Below are positions 7,891-16,999 of a stretch of 41,134 nt of DNA, one piece after another. The DNA comes from an uncultured Anaerolineae bacterium (GTDB lineage Bacteria > Chloroflexota > Anaerolineae > CG2-30-64-16): positions 1 to 41,134 of the forward strand of contig CAKZKT010000143.1 of the NCBI GenBank assembly GCA_937124585.1, read 5' to 3'. Positions within the stretch are counted from its first letter, which is position 1, and each line of letters opens with the position of its first letter. The notes under the pieces are model-generated. The model ran no database searches, was not told the origin of the DNA, and saw nothing but the letters and a program-made list of their open reading frames with translations. Made by a program: the position numbers and the translations under genes.

Positions 7891-9097
7891 CATACTCATG
7901 GAAGCCGCGGCCGGTTTTCACGCCCAGGTGGCCGGCGCGCACTTTGGTGCGCAGCAGGCGGGCTGGTCGGAACCGCTCGCCGTAGCGGCTGTGGAATTGC
8001 TCCAGGCCTGCCAGCACCACGTCCAGCCCGATGATGTCGGCGATGGCCAGCGGCCCTTTGCGCTCGCCGTGATAGGTCATGCCAGTGCCGGCGATCATTG
8101 CCATGTCAATGTCGTTGATGGAGGCGATGTGCTCTTGCAACGCCAGCACGGCCTCGTTGATCAGCGGATACATCACCCGTTCGACGCTGAAGACGCTCTC
8201 CGGCGCGCGGCCGAAGCTGGCGATCATCTGCTGCACCGGCTCGTCGGTCTCGCCGCCGTAGCCGTAGAAGCCCTTGCCGGCCTTTTCGCCCAGTCGGCCT
8301 GCCTCGACCAGCTTGTAGAAGAGCGGCGCGGGCGTCATGCGGGGACCATACTCGCTGTAAAGGTACTCGCCGACATATTGGCACACGTCAATGCCCAACA
8401 TGTCCATCAGCGTGAACGGCCCCATGGGCATCCCGAACTCCACGACGGCTTTGTCTATCTCGCTCGCCGTGGCCGCGCCTTCCTGGAGGCAGTAGGTCGC
8501 CTCGTTCAGGTAGGGCATAAGCAGCCGGTTGACCAGGAAGCCCGGGCATTCCTGCACCACCACCGGGATTTTACGCAGCGACTCGGCGAACATGACCACA
8601 TCGTCAATCGTCTCCTGGCTGGTCTCCAGGCCGGGGATGACCTCGACCAGCTTCATCACGTGGGCGGGGTTGAAGAAGTGCATCCCGATGACTTTGGCCG
8701 GCCGCCGTGTGGCCGCGGCCAGCTCGCTGATGGAGAGCGCCGAGGTGTTGCTGGCGAAGATGGTCATCTCCGGCACGACCTGTTCCAGTTCGGCCAGCAC
8801 CTGTTTCTTGATCGCCATTTTCTCCGGCACGGCCTCGATGACGATGTCCACATCGCTGAAGCTGTCATAGCTCAGCGTCGGCTCGACGAGCGCCAGTTTG
8901 CTCTCCATCTCGCCGGCGCTCATGCGGCCCTTGTCCACCCGGCTCTGATAGATGCGCCGGATGGTCGCCATGCCTTTGTCGAGCATCTGCTGATCAATGT
9001 CTTTCAGAACGACCGGCAGACCGGAGAAGCTGATCACCTGGGCGATCTCGCCGCCCATGGTGCCGGCACCCACCACACCCGCCTTAAAGATATACAT
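7886..9097 (-). CDS. 3-hydroxyacyl-CoA dehydrogenase (NAD-dependent)
   Basis: 403 residues. N-terminal Rossmann fold with GAGTMG at 10-15, the SNTSALSISELA segment, the family signature GMHFFNPAHVMKLVEV with the catalytic histidine, and ECPGFLVNRLLMPYLNEA. Two C-terminal 3HCDH domains follow: one with GEKAGKGFYGYGG, the second ending in GVKTGRGFHEYA. It should oxidise 3-hydroxyacyl-CoA to 3-ketoacyl-CoA. Unlike FadB or FadJ it lacks a fused hydratase domain, which is supplied by the next gene. The ATG at 9097 is preceded by AAGGAGG, which is itself the last unit of an octamer repeat array. Confidence 0.93.
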   Translation of the reverse strand: MYIFKAGVVGAGTMGGEIAQVISFSGLPVVLKDIDQQMLDKGMATIRRIYQSRVDKGRMSAGEMESKLALVEPTLSYDSFSDVDIVIEAVPEKMAIKKQVLAELEQVVPEMTIFASNTSALSISELAAATRRPAKVIGMHFFNPAHVMKLVEVIPGLETSQETIDDVVMFAESLRKIPVVVQECPGFLVNRLLMPYLNEATYCLQEGAATASEIDKAVVEFGMPMGPFTLMDMLGIDVCQYVGEYLYSEYGPRMTPAPLFYKLVEAGRLGEKAGKGFYGYGGETDEPVQQMIASFGRAPESVFSVERVMYPLINEAVLALQEHIASINDIDMAMIAGTGMTYHGERKGPLAIADIIGLDVVLAGLEQFHSRYGERFRPARLLRTKVRAGHLGVKTGRGFHEYA

Positions 9098-9102
9098 GTA
9101 GT

Positions 9103-9165
9103 CCTCCTTGTCTACTATTTCCTTGTCTACTTGCCTACTTGTCTACTTGCCTGCTTGCCTGCTTG
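9103..9165 (-). repeat. CAAGYAGR octamer array whose last unit is the ribosome-binding site
   Basis: Read on the minus strand: CAAGCAGG, CAAGCAGG, CAAGTAGA, CAAGTAGG, CAAGTAGA, then CAAGGAAATAGTAGA and finally CAAGGAGG, six bases before the ATG of the hydroxyacyl-CoA dehydrogenase. The final unit provides the Shine-Dalgarno AAGGAGG. The array starts 9 bases after the thiolase stop codon. Confidence 0.8.
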
Positions 9166-9174
9166 TTCCCTTTC

Positions 9175-10380
9175 CTATACCCGTTCGACGATCAGCGCGG
9201 CACCCTGACCACCGCCCACGCAGAGGGTCGCCGCGCCGTGGCGGCTGCCCCGGCGCTTCATCTCGTGCAGCAGGGTGACCACGATGCGCGCGCCTGACTG
9301 GCCTACCGGGTGGCCGAGCGCAATGGCGCCGCCGTTGACGTTCGTCTTGGCCCAGTCCCAACCGTGGCCGTCCTGGGTCATCTTGATGCCCACGGCCAAT
9401 GCCTGCGCGGCGAACGCCTCGTTCAGCTCGACCAGCTCGATCTGGTCGTATTTCAGGCCGGCGCGGGCCAATGCTTTGGGCAGTGCGGTAGCCGGGCCGA
9501 TGCCCATGTAAGCCGGGTCCACCGCCGTGACAGCATAGCTCAGGATGCGCGCCATCGGCTTCAGCCCCAATCGTTCGGCGCGCTCGGCTGTGGTCACCAG
9601 CATGGCCGCCGCGCCGTCGTTCATCGGGCACGCGTTGGCTGGCGTGACGGTGCCATTCTTTTTGAATACGGTCGGGTAGAGCGCCGCCTTCTGCACCGTC
9701 AGCGCCGGGTTGATGCTCTCATCCTGAATGATGTTCTCTTTAGCGACTTCTTGGCCGGCCGCCGTCTTCACCACCTCGACCGGCACAATCTCATCCCTGA
9801 ATTTGCCCATGCGGGTGGCCATGAAGGCTTTTTTGTGGCTTTGCACGGCGAACTGATCTTGCTCCTCGCGGCTGATATGGTACTGCTCGGCCAGGTTTTC
9901 GGCGGTAGCGCCCATGATCAGGTTGCAGGTGGGGTCGGTGAGGCCTTCCCACAGCGCGTCGGTGAGCTCGGAGTGGCGCAGTCGCAGCCCCCAGCGCGCG
10001 CCTTTGAGCACGTAGGGGATCTGGCTCATGTTCTCTGTGCCACCCACCAGATACAGCTCGCCGTCGCCCGCCTGGATCGAGTTGTAGGCGTTGATGATCG
10101 CCTGCATGGCCGAGGCGCAGTTGCGCTGCACGGTGTAGGCCGGCACATGATGGGGAATGCCGGCGTAAATGGCCGCCACGCGCGTGATGTTCGCCGCCTC
10201 TGACGGCTGGCCGATGTTGCCGAAGATCACATCGTCCAGCATGGCCGGATCAATGCCGGAGTCGGCGATGATGCGTTGCATCACCACTTTGGCCAGGTCG
10301 TAGGCCGGCACAGTCTTGAACGCGCCGCCAAAGCTGCCGTTGGCGGTGCGCAGTGGGTTGGTGATGACGACTTCTTTCAT
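9175..10380 (-). CDS. Acetyl-CoA acetyltransferase / 3-ketoacyl-CoA thiolase
   Basis: 401 residues, standard thiolase length. The nucleophilic Cys88 lies in VQRNCASAMQAI, the NEAFAAQALA block is present, His357 lies in GGAIALGHPVGQSGAR, and the second catalytic Cys387 lies in LCVGGGQGAALIVE. It should cleave 3-ketoacyl-CoA with CoA to release acetyl-CoA; the biosynthetic direction cannot be excluded, but the operon argues for degradation. The ATG at 10380 has GGGAG about ten bases upstream; the open frame beyond it has no thiolase resemblance. It follows the TetR gene after 184 bases in which I see no convincing promoter. Confidence 0.93.
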   Translation of the reverse strand: MKEVVITNPLRTANGSFGGAFKTVPAYDLAKVVMQRIIADSGIDPAMLDDVIFGNIGQPSEAANITRVAAIYAGIPHHVPAYTVQRNCASAMQAIINAYNSIQAGDGELYLVGGTENMSQIPYVLKGARWGLRLRHSELTDALWEGLTDPTCNLIMGATAENLAEQYHISREEQDQFAVQSHKKAFMATRMGKFRDEIVPVEVVKTAAGQEVAKENIIQDESINPALTVQKAALYPTVFKKNGTVTPANACPMNDGAAAMLVTTAERAERLGLKPMARILSYAVTAVDPAYMGIGPATALPKALARAGLKYDQIELVELNEAFAAQALAVGIKMTQDGHGWDWAKTNVNGGAIALGHPVGQSGARIVVTLLHEMKRRGSRHGAATLCVGGGQGAALIVERV

Positions 10381-10564
10381 GGATGCTTCTCCCTCTGTGG
10401 ATGATCGTCCGATCCCGTTCGCAGGTTGAGAATGAACGCACCGTGCCGGATGGCCGTGCATCGCGTGCGGGCTCTGCTGCAGGCGAGCGATGTCGAAGCT
10501 CCCCGCACGCGGCAGGGTGTGAACCGGGCGCATTGGGCCACGTCATCTGCGGCCGACGGCCCGA

Positions 10565-11200
10565 TCAACCGTTGCGCAGGCCGCGCAGAACCAGTTCGAA
10601 CGTCGCCCGATACAGGGTCGTTGTGTCCGTCTGCATGGCCTGACGACGAATAGGATGGCTGGTGAGCGCCAGCGCGCCATTGAGCGCTGCCCAGAGCACA
10701 CAGGCTGCCTGACGCGCGTCGCCAGGCGTGAACAGGCCCAGCGCCATCCCGTCGTTGATCGCTTGCGTTGCCAGCGCCAACGTCTGTTCGCTCGCCGCGA
10801 CGATCTGGTCGTGGCGCTCGGCCGAGATGCCGTCTTGAAACGCGCCGCGGCTGAAAGCGTTCAGCAGCCAAAAATAGTCAGGGGCATTCCGTGCGAAGGC
10901 GAGATACGCGTCGGCCATCGCCTTGAGCTTTTGATCCGGGTGGAGGAGAGAGCAACTGTCGTAGGCAGCCTGAAGCTGCATCGCCAATTCCGTCAGGGCT
11001 CGCAGAACCAATTCGGCGAGGATCGCTTCTTTGCTTTCGAAATAGAGGTAAACGGTGCCTTTGGCGACCTCCGCGCGTTGCGCGATGGCATCTACAGTCG
11101 CCCGGCGGAAACCCTCCTGAGCGAATACGGCGCGCGCCGCGTCCAAAATCGCCTGACGGCGTCGCGCCCGTTCCTGCTCACGACGGTCTATCGGAGCCAC
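10565..11200 (-). CDS. TetR/AcrR-family transcriptional regulator, likely of beta-oxidation
   Basis: 211 residues from a GTG at 11200 (an AGAGGTG ribosome-binding site lies just upstream; an in-frame ATG at 11260 is the alternative). The N-terminal TetR helix-turn-helix is clear: RRQAILDAARAVFAQEG then TVDAIAQRAEVAKGTVYLYF and SKEAILAEL. The C-terminal helical ligand domain is not assignable to a ligand. By family, such repressors leave DNA when a ligand, often an acyl-CoA in lipid operons, binds. It is the first gene of the beta-oxidation run and its promoter carries two palindromic operator-like sites, which suggests it represses itself and the genes behind it. Confidence 0.9.
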   Translation of the reverse strand: MAPIDRREQERARRRQAILDAARAVFAQEGFRRATVDAIAQRAEVAKGTVYLYFESKEAILAELVLRALTELAMQLQAAYDSCSLLHPDQKLKAMADAYLAFARNAPDYFWLLNAFSRGAFQDGISAERHDQIVAASEQTLALATQAINDGMALGLFTPGDARQAACVLWAALNGALALTSHPIRRQAMQTDTTTLYRATFELVLRGLRNG

Positions 11201-11274
11201 TGTGCACCTCTGCACGGCCGGCCGCCGGTGAACGAATGCCGGCGAGAACTCAAAGTACACGAACCCAGGGAAAT

Positions 11275-11305
11275 TGACCGTCGGTCATTTACTGACCAAT
11301 CGTCA
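11275..11305. promoter_or_regulatory. Double operator-like palindrome for the TetR regulator
   Basis: Two sites of the form TGAC-N5-GTCA start 18 bases apart: TGACCGTCGGTCA (11275-11287, palindromic with 5-bp arms) and TGACCAATCGTCA (11293-11305). They overlap the -10 box edge and the expected transcription start of the minus-strand promoter, which is where a TetR repressor would block RNA polymerase. Assignment to this regulator is inferred from position and symmetry. Confidence 0.75.
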
Positions 11306-11333
11306 GTATAGCGGAACGACACCGCTTTGTCAA
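11305..11333 (-). promoter_or_regulatory. Sigma70-type promoter of the beta-oxidation operon
   Basis: On the minus strand the -35 is TTGACA (11328-11333, consensus), the spacer is exactly 17 bases, and the -10 is TATACT (11305-11310, five of six). It points to tetR and the genes behind it, with a leader of about 100 bases to the GTG start. Confidence 0.85.
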
Positions 11334-11366
11334 GCATTGTGCGCTGTTCGCGGCAAACTGATCAAT

Positions 11367-11400
11367 CGGCTCGCGCGGCCCGACGGCACAGCGCGAGCCG
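11367..11400 (-). terminator. Hairpin just past the PstS-like gene
   Basis: CGGCTCGCGC (11367-11376) and GCGCGAGCCG (11391-11400) pair perfectly over 10 GC-rich bases with a 14-base loop, 7 bases past the stop codon. No long T-run follows, so it is a candidate terminator by position. Confidence 0.6.
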
Positions 11401-11407
11401 GCCGTGT

Positions 11408-12235
11408 TCAGCGCAGCGAGGCGTGATAGCGGCCGATGATGCGTTGGCCCTCGGCGCTGGCGACGAAGGCGAGAAAACGTTGTACTTCGGAGGGGGGCGT
11501 CCGGCGAGCATAGAGATAGAGGTCGCGCGTCAGGTGATACGCGCCGGTGCGCACAGAGGCCGAGGTCGGCAACATCTCTTCTACCGGCACGACGCGTACC
11601 GTATCGGTGATGACAGCCATCGAGACATAGCCGATGGCGCCGATCCGTCGCGCCGTCTGGCTGACCACGGCCTGGCTGCTCGGCATGACGATCGCGTTCA
11701 GCGTGACCTGCTCGCCGGCCATGGCGATGGCCTCGAACGCGGCACGCGTCCCCGATCCCTCCTCGCGGCTGATCACCAGCGGCTCCTCGGCCGGCCCGCC
11801 CAGCGTTTGCCAGTCGAGCACCTCGCCGCGATAGATGCGCCGCACCTGATTCAGAGTCAGGCCGGCGATGCGGTTGGCCGGGTGCACGATGATGCCGATG
11901 CCATCACGGGCGAACGGCGTGGCGACCAAGCCGGCCGGCGCCGCGCTCTCTTCCGGTTTCCACGAGATGGCGGCGATGTCCACCGTTCCGTTTTGCAACT
12001 CACGCAGGCCGGCGGCCGAACCGTTGCCCAAAAGCTCGATGCGCACGTGCGGCCGGCGCTGCTGGTAGGCAGCCGCCAGGTCGTGCAGCGCCGGCATCAT
12101 GCTCGTCGAACCGGAGATGCGCACCACGACCGACGGCGTCGGCGAGGCGATCGGATCGGCACACGCCGCGAGCAGCACGAGCACGACAACCGACAGGAAG
12201 CCCCGCACCGGCTTCCAGTTTCCGGCTTTTGGCAT
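11408..12235 (-). CDS. PstS-like phosphate/anion-binding lipoprotein
   Basis: 275 residues. A basic N-terminus, hydrophobic stretch and lipobox LAAC (Cys25) mark an exported lipoprotein. The body is a type-2 periplasmic binding fold of the PstS group: ISGSTSMMPALHDLAAAY, then LLGNGSAAGLRELQNGTVDIAAIS, then VISREEGSGTRAAFE and the IGYVSMAVI segment. The GST and GSGTR motifs correspond to the phosphate-contacting loops. No PstC/PstA/PstB genes follow, so it may be an orphan sensor or binding protein. It starts one base after the uppP stop, with GAGG inside the uppP end, which implies translational coupling. Confidence 0.85.
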   Translation of the reverse strand: MPKAGNWKPVRGFLSVVVLVLLAACADPIASPTPSVVVRISGSTSMMPALHDLAAAYQQRRPHVRIELLGNGSAAGLRELQNGTVDIAAISWKPEESAAPAGLVATPFARDGIGIIVHPANRIAGLTLNQVRRIYRGEVLDWQTLGGPAEEPLVISREEGSGTRAAFEAIAMAGEQVTLNAIVMPSSQAVVSQTARRIGAIGYVSMAVITDTVRVVPVEEMLPTSASVRTGAYHLTRDLYLYARRTPPSEVQRFLAFVASAEGQRIIGRYHASLR

Positions 12236-12236
12236 C

Positions 12237-13103
12237 TCAACCTCGCGCCAGCGCCACGATCACGATGAGCACGGCCAGCGCCCAGCGGTAGTAGGCGAAC
12301 ACGGCGACCGAATTGCGCTGCAGATAGCGGAGCAGATATTTGATGCAGAGGTAGCCGCTGATCGCCGCCGCTGCAAAACCGACCGCGAAGAAAATCAGGC
12401 CCGAAGCTGCCATCTGTCCCGTCTGCAGCTCCTGCACGACATCCCACAGGCTTTTCAGGCCGGCGCCCGCGATAATGGGCGCCGAGAGGAGGAACGAGAA
12501 GCGCGCCGCGGCCGGCCGCTCGAGCCCCAACGCCAGCCCGGCCGTGATCGTTGCGCCGGAGCGGGAGACGCCAGGAAAGACGGCCAGCGCCTGCGCGCAG
12601 CCGATGACGAGCGCATCGCGCAGAGTCAATTGTGTCATGCCGCGCAGGTGGCGGGCCAGGCGGTCGGCCAGGAGCAGGGCCGCGCCGGCCAGCGCCAGCA
12701 TCGTCGCAATGCCGATCATCGCGGCGACCTGATGCGGTTGATCGGGCTGGTGGAAAGCCTGTTCGACCGTGCTTTCGGCCAGCGCACCGACGACGGCGCC
12801 CGGGATGCAGCCGATCACCAACAACCAGGCCAGCCGGCGGTCGGGGTCGGCTCCGATCCGGCGCTGGCGCAGGCTAACGATTCCGGCACGCAGCAGGCGT
12901 ACCCAATCGGTGTAAAAAAACCAGAGGACGGCGACCAACGTGCCCAGATGCAGCGCGACATCGAAGGCCAGGCTGTTCACCGTCAGGTCGTCCCAGCCGA
13001 AGAACCAGGGGACGACGATCAGATGTGCCGAGCTCGACACCGGAATGAACTCGGTGAGGCCCTGGAGGATGCCCAAGATGATCGCTTCGAGGATGGATAT
13101 CAT
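12237..13103 (-). CDS. uppP: Undecaprenyl-diphosphatase (UppP/BacA)
   Basis: 288-residue integral membrane protein. The two BacA signatures are intact: GLTEFIPVSSSAHL near the N-terminus and FPGVSRSGATITAGLALG in the second half, with several hydrophobic helices between and after. It dephosphorylates undecaprenyl diphosphate to recycle the lipid carrier for peptidoglycan and other envelope polymers. It follows tgt by 42 bases and is nearly fused to the PstS-like gene. An association between a phosphate-releasing enzyme and a phosphate-binding lipoprotein is suggestive, but functional coupling is only inferred. Confidence 0.93.
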   Translation of the reverse strand: MISILEAIILGILQGLTEFIPVSSSAHLIVVPWFFGWDDLTVNSLAFDVALHLGTLVAVLWFFYTDWVRLLRAGIVSLRQRRIGADPDRRLAWLLVIGCIPGAVVGALAESTVEQAFHQPDQPHQVAAMIGIATMLALAGAALLLADRLARHLRGMTQLTLRDALVIGCAQALAVFPGVSRSGATITAGLALGLERPAAARFSFLLSAPIIAGAGLKSLWDVVQELQTGQMAASGLIFFAVGFAAAAISGYLCIKYLLRYLQRNSVAVFAYYRWALAVLIVIVALARG

Positions 13104-13145
13104 GGCGCTCTCGTTTCGTCTGGCTGTGCAGGGAGGCGTTCTGTC

Positions 13146-14312
13146 CTACGTTGTGGCGCGCTGGCGCGCGAGAAAGCGTTCCCGCTGGGCATGGCGCACG
13201 TCCTGATTCGACAGCTGATATTCGGCCAGGAAGCTTTCGCGAAAGCTGGCGAATGTCCCTGCCGCGATGTGGGCCCGGATCTTCGCCATCAGCTGGATCA
13301 TGAAGTGAACGTTGTGGAGCGTCGCCAGATGCAGCCCCAGGATCTCGCCCGCCTTGAACAGATGGCGCAGGTAGGCACGACTGAAGTGCTGGCAGCAGTA
13401 GCAGGTGCAGCCCGGTTCTACCGGCAGCGGGTCGGCCGCGTAGCGGGCATTGCGCAGGTTGAGTCGGCCCTGCCGCGTGAAGAGCCCGCCGTTGCGCGCG
13501 ACGCGGGTGGGCAGGACACAGTCGAAGATGTCTATGCCGCGCGCCACGCCTTCGATGATGTCCTCGGGCGCGCCGACTCCCATCAGATAGCGCGGCTTAT
13601 GCGCCGGCAGCGCCGGCACGGTGAGGTCGAGCGTGGCATACATCTGTTCCTTCGTCTCGCCGACACTCAGGCCGCCGATGGCATAGCCGGGGAAGTCCAG
13701 CGCGGTCAGGGTGGTCGCGCTCTCGATGCGCAGGTCGCCGAAGATGCCGCCCTGCACGATGCCGAAAAGCGCCTGATCGGGCCGTTTGTGGGCAGCCCGG
13801 CAGCGCGCCGCCCAGGCATGGGTGCGGCGCAGCGCCTCTTCGTTGTATTTGCGGTCGAGCGGCTCCGCGCACTCATCCAGGCACATGATGATGTCGGCCC
13901 CCAGCGCCTCCTGGCTGGCGATGGCGCTCTCCGGCGTGAATCGGTGCAGGCTGCCGTCAATGTGCGAGCGGAAGGTGACGCCATCCGGGTCGAGTTTGCG
14001 CATCAGCGCCAGGCTGAACACCTGGAACCCGCCGGAATCGGTCAGCATGGGGCCTGACCAGCCCATGAACGCGTGCACGCCGCCGAAGTCGCGGATCAGC
14101 TCGACGCCTGGCCGTAGATACAGGTGATAGGTGTTGGCGAGCACCAGGGTCGCCCCCAGTGCGTGCAGATCGCGTGGAGTCAGCGTCTTCACAGTAGCCT
14201 GCGTGCCCACGGGCGCGAAGACGGGCGTGATCAGGTCGCCGTGAGGGGTGGCAAAGACGCCGGTGCGCGCGGCCGAGGACGGATCGGTCGCAGTGATCGT
14301 GAATTCAAACAT
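13146..14312 (-). CDS. tgt: Queuine tRNA-ribosyltransferase (bacterial tRNA-guanine transglycosylase)
   Basis: 388 residues, normal length. It exchanges guanine-34 of GUN-anticodon tRNAs for preQ1. Asp92 in DSGGFQVF is the general base, Asp264 in DIFDCVLPTR the nucleophile, VQGG lies at ~187-189, and zinc ligands Cys302, Cys304, Cys307 and His333 have the expected spacing. The ATG at 14312 begins MFEFTITA; there is no Shine-Dalgarno, but a TACAAT box lies six bases upstream, suggesting a leaderless or near-leaderless mRNA. No other queuosine gene is in the window. Confidence 0.95.
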   Translation of the reverse strand: MFEFTITATDPSSAARTGVFATPHGDLITPVFAPVGTQATVKTLTPRDLHALGATLVLANTYHLYLRPGVELIRDFGGVHAFMGWSGPMLTDSGGFQVFSLALMRKLDPDGVTFRSHIDGSLHRFTPESAIASQEALGADIIMCLDECAEPLDRKYNEEALRRTHAWAARCRAAHKRPDQALFGIVQGGIFGDLRIESATTLTALDFPGYAIGGLSVGETKEQMYATLDLTVPALPAHKPRYLMGVGAPEDIIEGVARGIDIFDCVLPTRVARNGGLFTRQGRLNLRNARYAADPLPVEPGCTCYCCQHFSRAYLRHLFKAGEILGLHLATLHNVHFMIQLMAKIRAHIAAGTFASFRESFLAEYQLSNQDVRHAQRERFLARQRATT

Positions 14313-14318
14313 GCGGCT

Positions 14319-14346
14319 ATTGTACCTTGAAAACAATGGAGCGCAA
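14319..14346 (-). promoter_or_regulatory. Candidate leaderless promoter of tgt
   Basis: On the minus strand a TACAAT -10 (14319-14324) ends six bases before the tgt ATG, so transcription would start at or next to the start codon. A weak -35 TTGCGC (14341-14346, spacer 16) overlaps the preceding hairpin. The 14 bases before the ATG are almost the same as those before the HAD gene at 25037. Confidence 0.55.
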
Positions 14347-14369
14347 AGCACGCCGATGCCTTGCGCTCC
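14338..14369 (-). terminator. Rho-independent-like terminator after the FmdB-type gene
   Basis: GGAGCGCAA (14338-14346) and TTGCGCTCC (14361-14369) form a perfect 9-bp stem. On the minus strand the stem is followed by ATTGTTTTC. It lies 27 bases past the stop of the FmdB-type gene and just before the tgt promoter. Confidence 0.65.
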
Positions 14370-14396
14370 GTATGATGCCGTTTTCTGGCTGCCAGG

Positions 14397-14690
14397 TCAA
14401 TCTGCTTTGCTTTCCTTGCTGGCGGTCGCGGTCGAGGAAGTCGTCGAGCCGCTCTCGCCGGCCGATTTGCCCTCCTCTTCCTTTTTCTTGTTCGGGATGC
14501 CCGTAGATGACTTGCCCTTGTTGTCGGTCACGTAAAAGCCTGACCCTTTGAAGATGATCCCGACCGGCTGCATCACCCGGTGGACATGGCCGTTGCATTC
14601 CGGGCATTCGGTCAACACGGGATCGGAGAATCGCTGTGTTTTCTCAAACCGCACGCCGCATTGTTCGCATTCATATTCGTAGATCGGCAT
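14397..14690 (-). CDS. FmdB-type zinc-ribbon protein
   Basis: 97 residues. It begins MPIYEYECEQCG with two CxxC knuckles (Cys8/Cys11 and Cys29/Cys32) that form the small zinc ribbon of the FmdB/CxxC_CXXC_SSSS family, followed by GFYVTDNKG and a low-complexity K/E/S/T tail. Members are linked historically to formamidase regulation, but their general function is unknown. GAGGAGA precedes the ATG at 14690. It has a strong promoter of its own and a hairpin in its leader. Confidence 0.85.
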   Translation of the reverse strand: MPIYEYECEQCGVRFEKTQRFSDPVLTECPECNGHVHRVMQPVGIIFKGSGFYVTDNKGKSSTGIPNKKKEEEGKSAGESGSTTSSTATASKESKAD

Positions 14691-14728
14691 CTTGCATCTC
14701 TCCTCAAAACGTTCATCCCTGACGTACA

Positions 14729-14759
14729 AACCTCCGGAGTTGATCAAACCCCGGAGGTT
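14729..14759 (-). promoter_or_regulatory. Long hairpin in the leader of the FmdB-type gene
   Basis: AACCTCCGG (14729-14737) pairs with CCGGAGGTT (14751-14759). With one G-U the stem extends inward to about 13 bp around a short loop centred on TGATCA. It lies between the promoter at 14786-14814 and the gene start, so it would be in the mRNA leader. The arms contain CCTCC and GGAGG, so it could compete with ribosome-binding-site pairing. Confidence 0.6.
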
Positions 14760-14785
14760 CTGCGATGGCTTGACGAACGTGTTCT

Positions 14786-14814
14786 ATTATAATCCTGCAG
14801 CGGCAGTTTGACAA
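14786..14814 (-). promoter_or_regulatory. Sigma70-type promoter of the FmdB-type gene
   Basis: Minus strand: -35 TTGTCA (14809-14814), 17-base spacer, -10 TATAAT (14786-14791, consensus). It gives a leader of about 90 bases that includes the hairpin. Confidence 0.8.
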
Positions 14815-14826
14815 ATAGCGCAGGGC

Positions 14827-14873
14827 GTGCAACGTGACGCTTGCCGCGCCACGTTGCACGTGGCACGTTTCAC
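14827..14873 (-). terminator. Hairpin and GTGNNAC heptads after the formate-THF ligase stop
   Basis: GTGCAACGTG (14827-14836) and CACGTTGCAC (14850-14859) are a perfect 10-bp inverted repeat with a 13-base loop. Read on the minus strand, the right arm is part of a heptad run GTGAAAC-GTGCCAC-GTGCAAC-GTGGCGC that starts immediately after the TAG stop of fhs. It is the likely 3' end of the fhs transcript. Confidence 0.6.
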
Positions 14874-16748
<1,875 letters not shown>

Positions 16749-16836
16749 TGAATCAGCCTCCATGTAGATGGAATGATCAAAAAAGGAACGAAAAAGGGAG
16801 CGTTAAGTCTGCACCGCCAGCATAGTCTAGGGACGT

Positions 16837-16865
16837 AGCATAGGGTAATCGGACGTCTCCGTCAA
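16837..16865 (-). promoter_or_regulatory. Promoter of formate-THF ligase
   Basis: Minus strand: TTGACG (16860-16865), 17-base spacer, TATGCT (16837-16842). It leaves a leader of about 80 bases with two T-rich patches (CCCTTTTTCG, CCTTTTTTGATC). The rest of the 250-base divergent gap shows no other gene. Confidence 0.6.
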
Positions 16866-16999
16866 TGATTGCGGTCATATCTCGATTTTGAGTTTGTCGC
16901 GACGAGACCGCCGTAACTTTTCAAGCAGGTCATCGTCATTTGTTGTAGCGGGACAAGTTACGTAGTTTTTATCGTACCACGCCTTCGCGGAGGAAAGAA

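Noticed and set aside
10381-10564. Separate promoter for the thiolase
   Set aside because: No -10/-35 pair with reasonable spacing was found in this 184-base gap; small palindromes such as GGCCG-T-CGGCC are present but too short to interpret.
12099-14057. 652-codon open frame on the plus strand opposite uppP and tgt
   Set aside because: Antisense to two enzymes with intact catalytic residues; composition is typical of a shadow frame.
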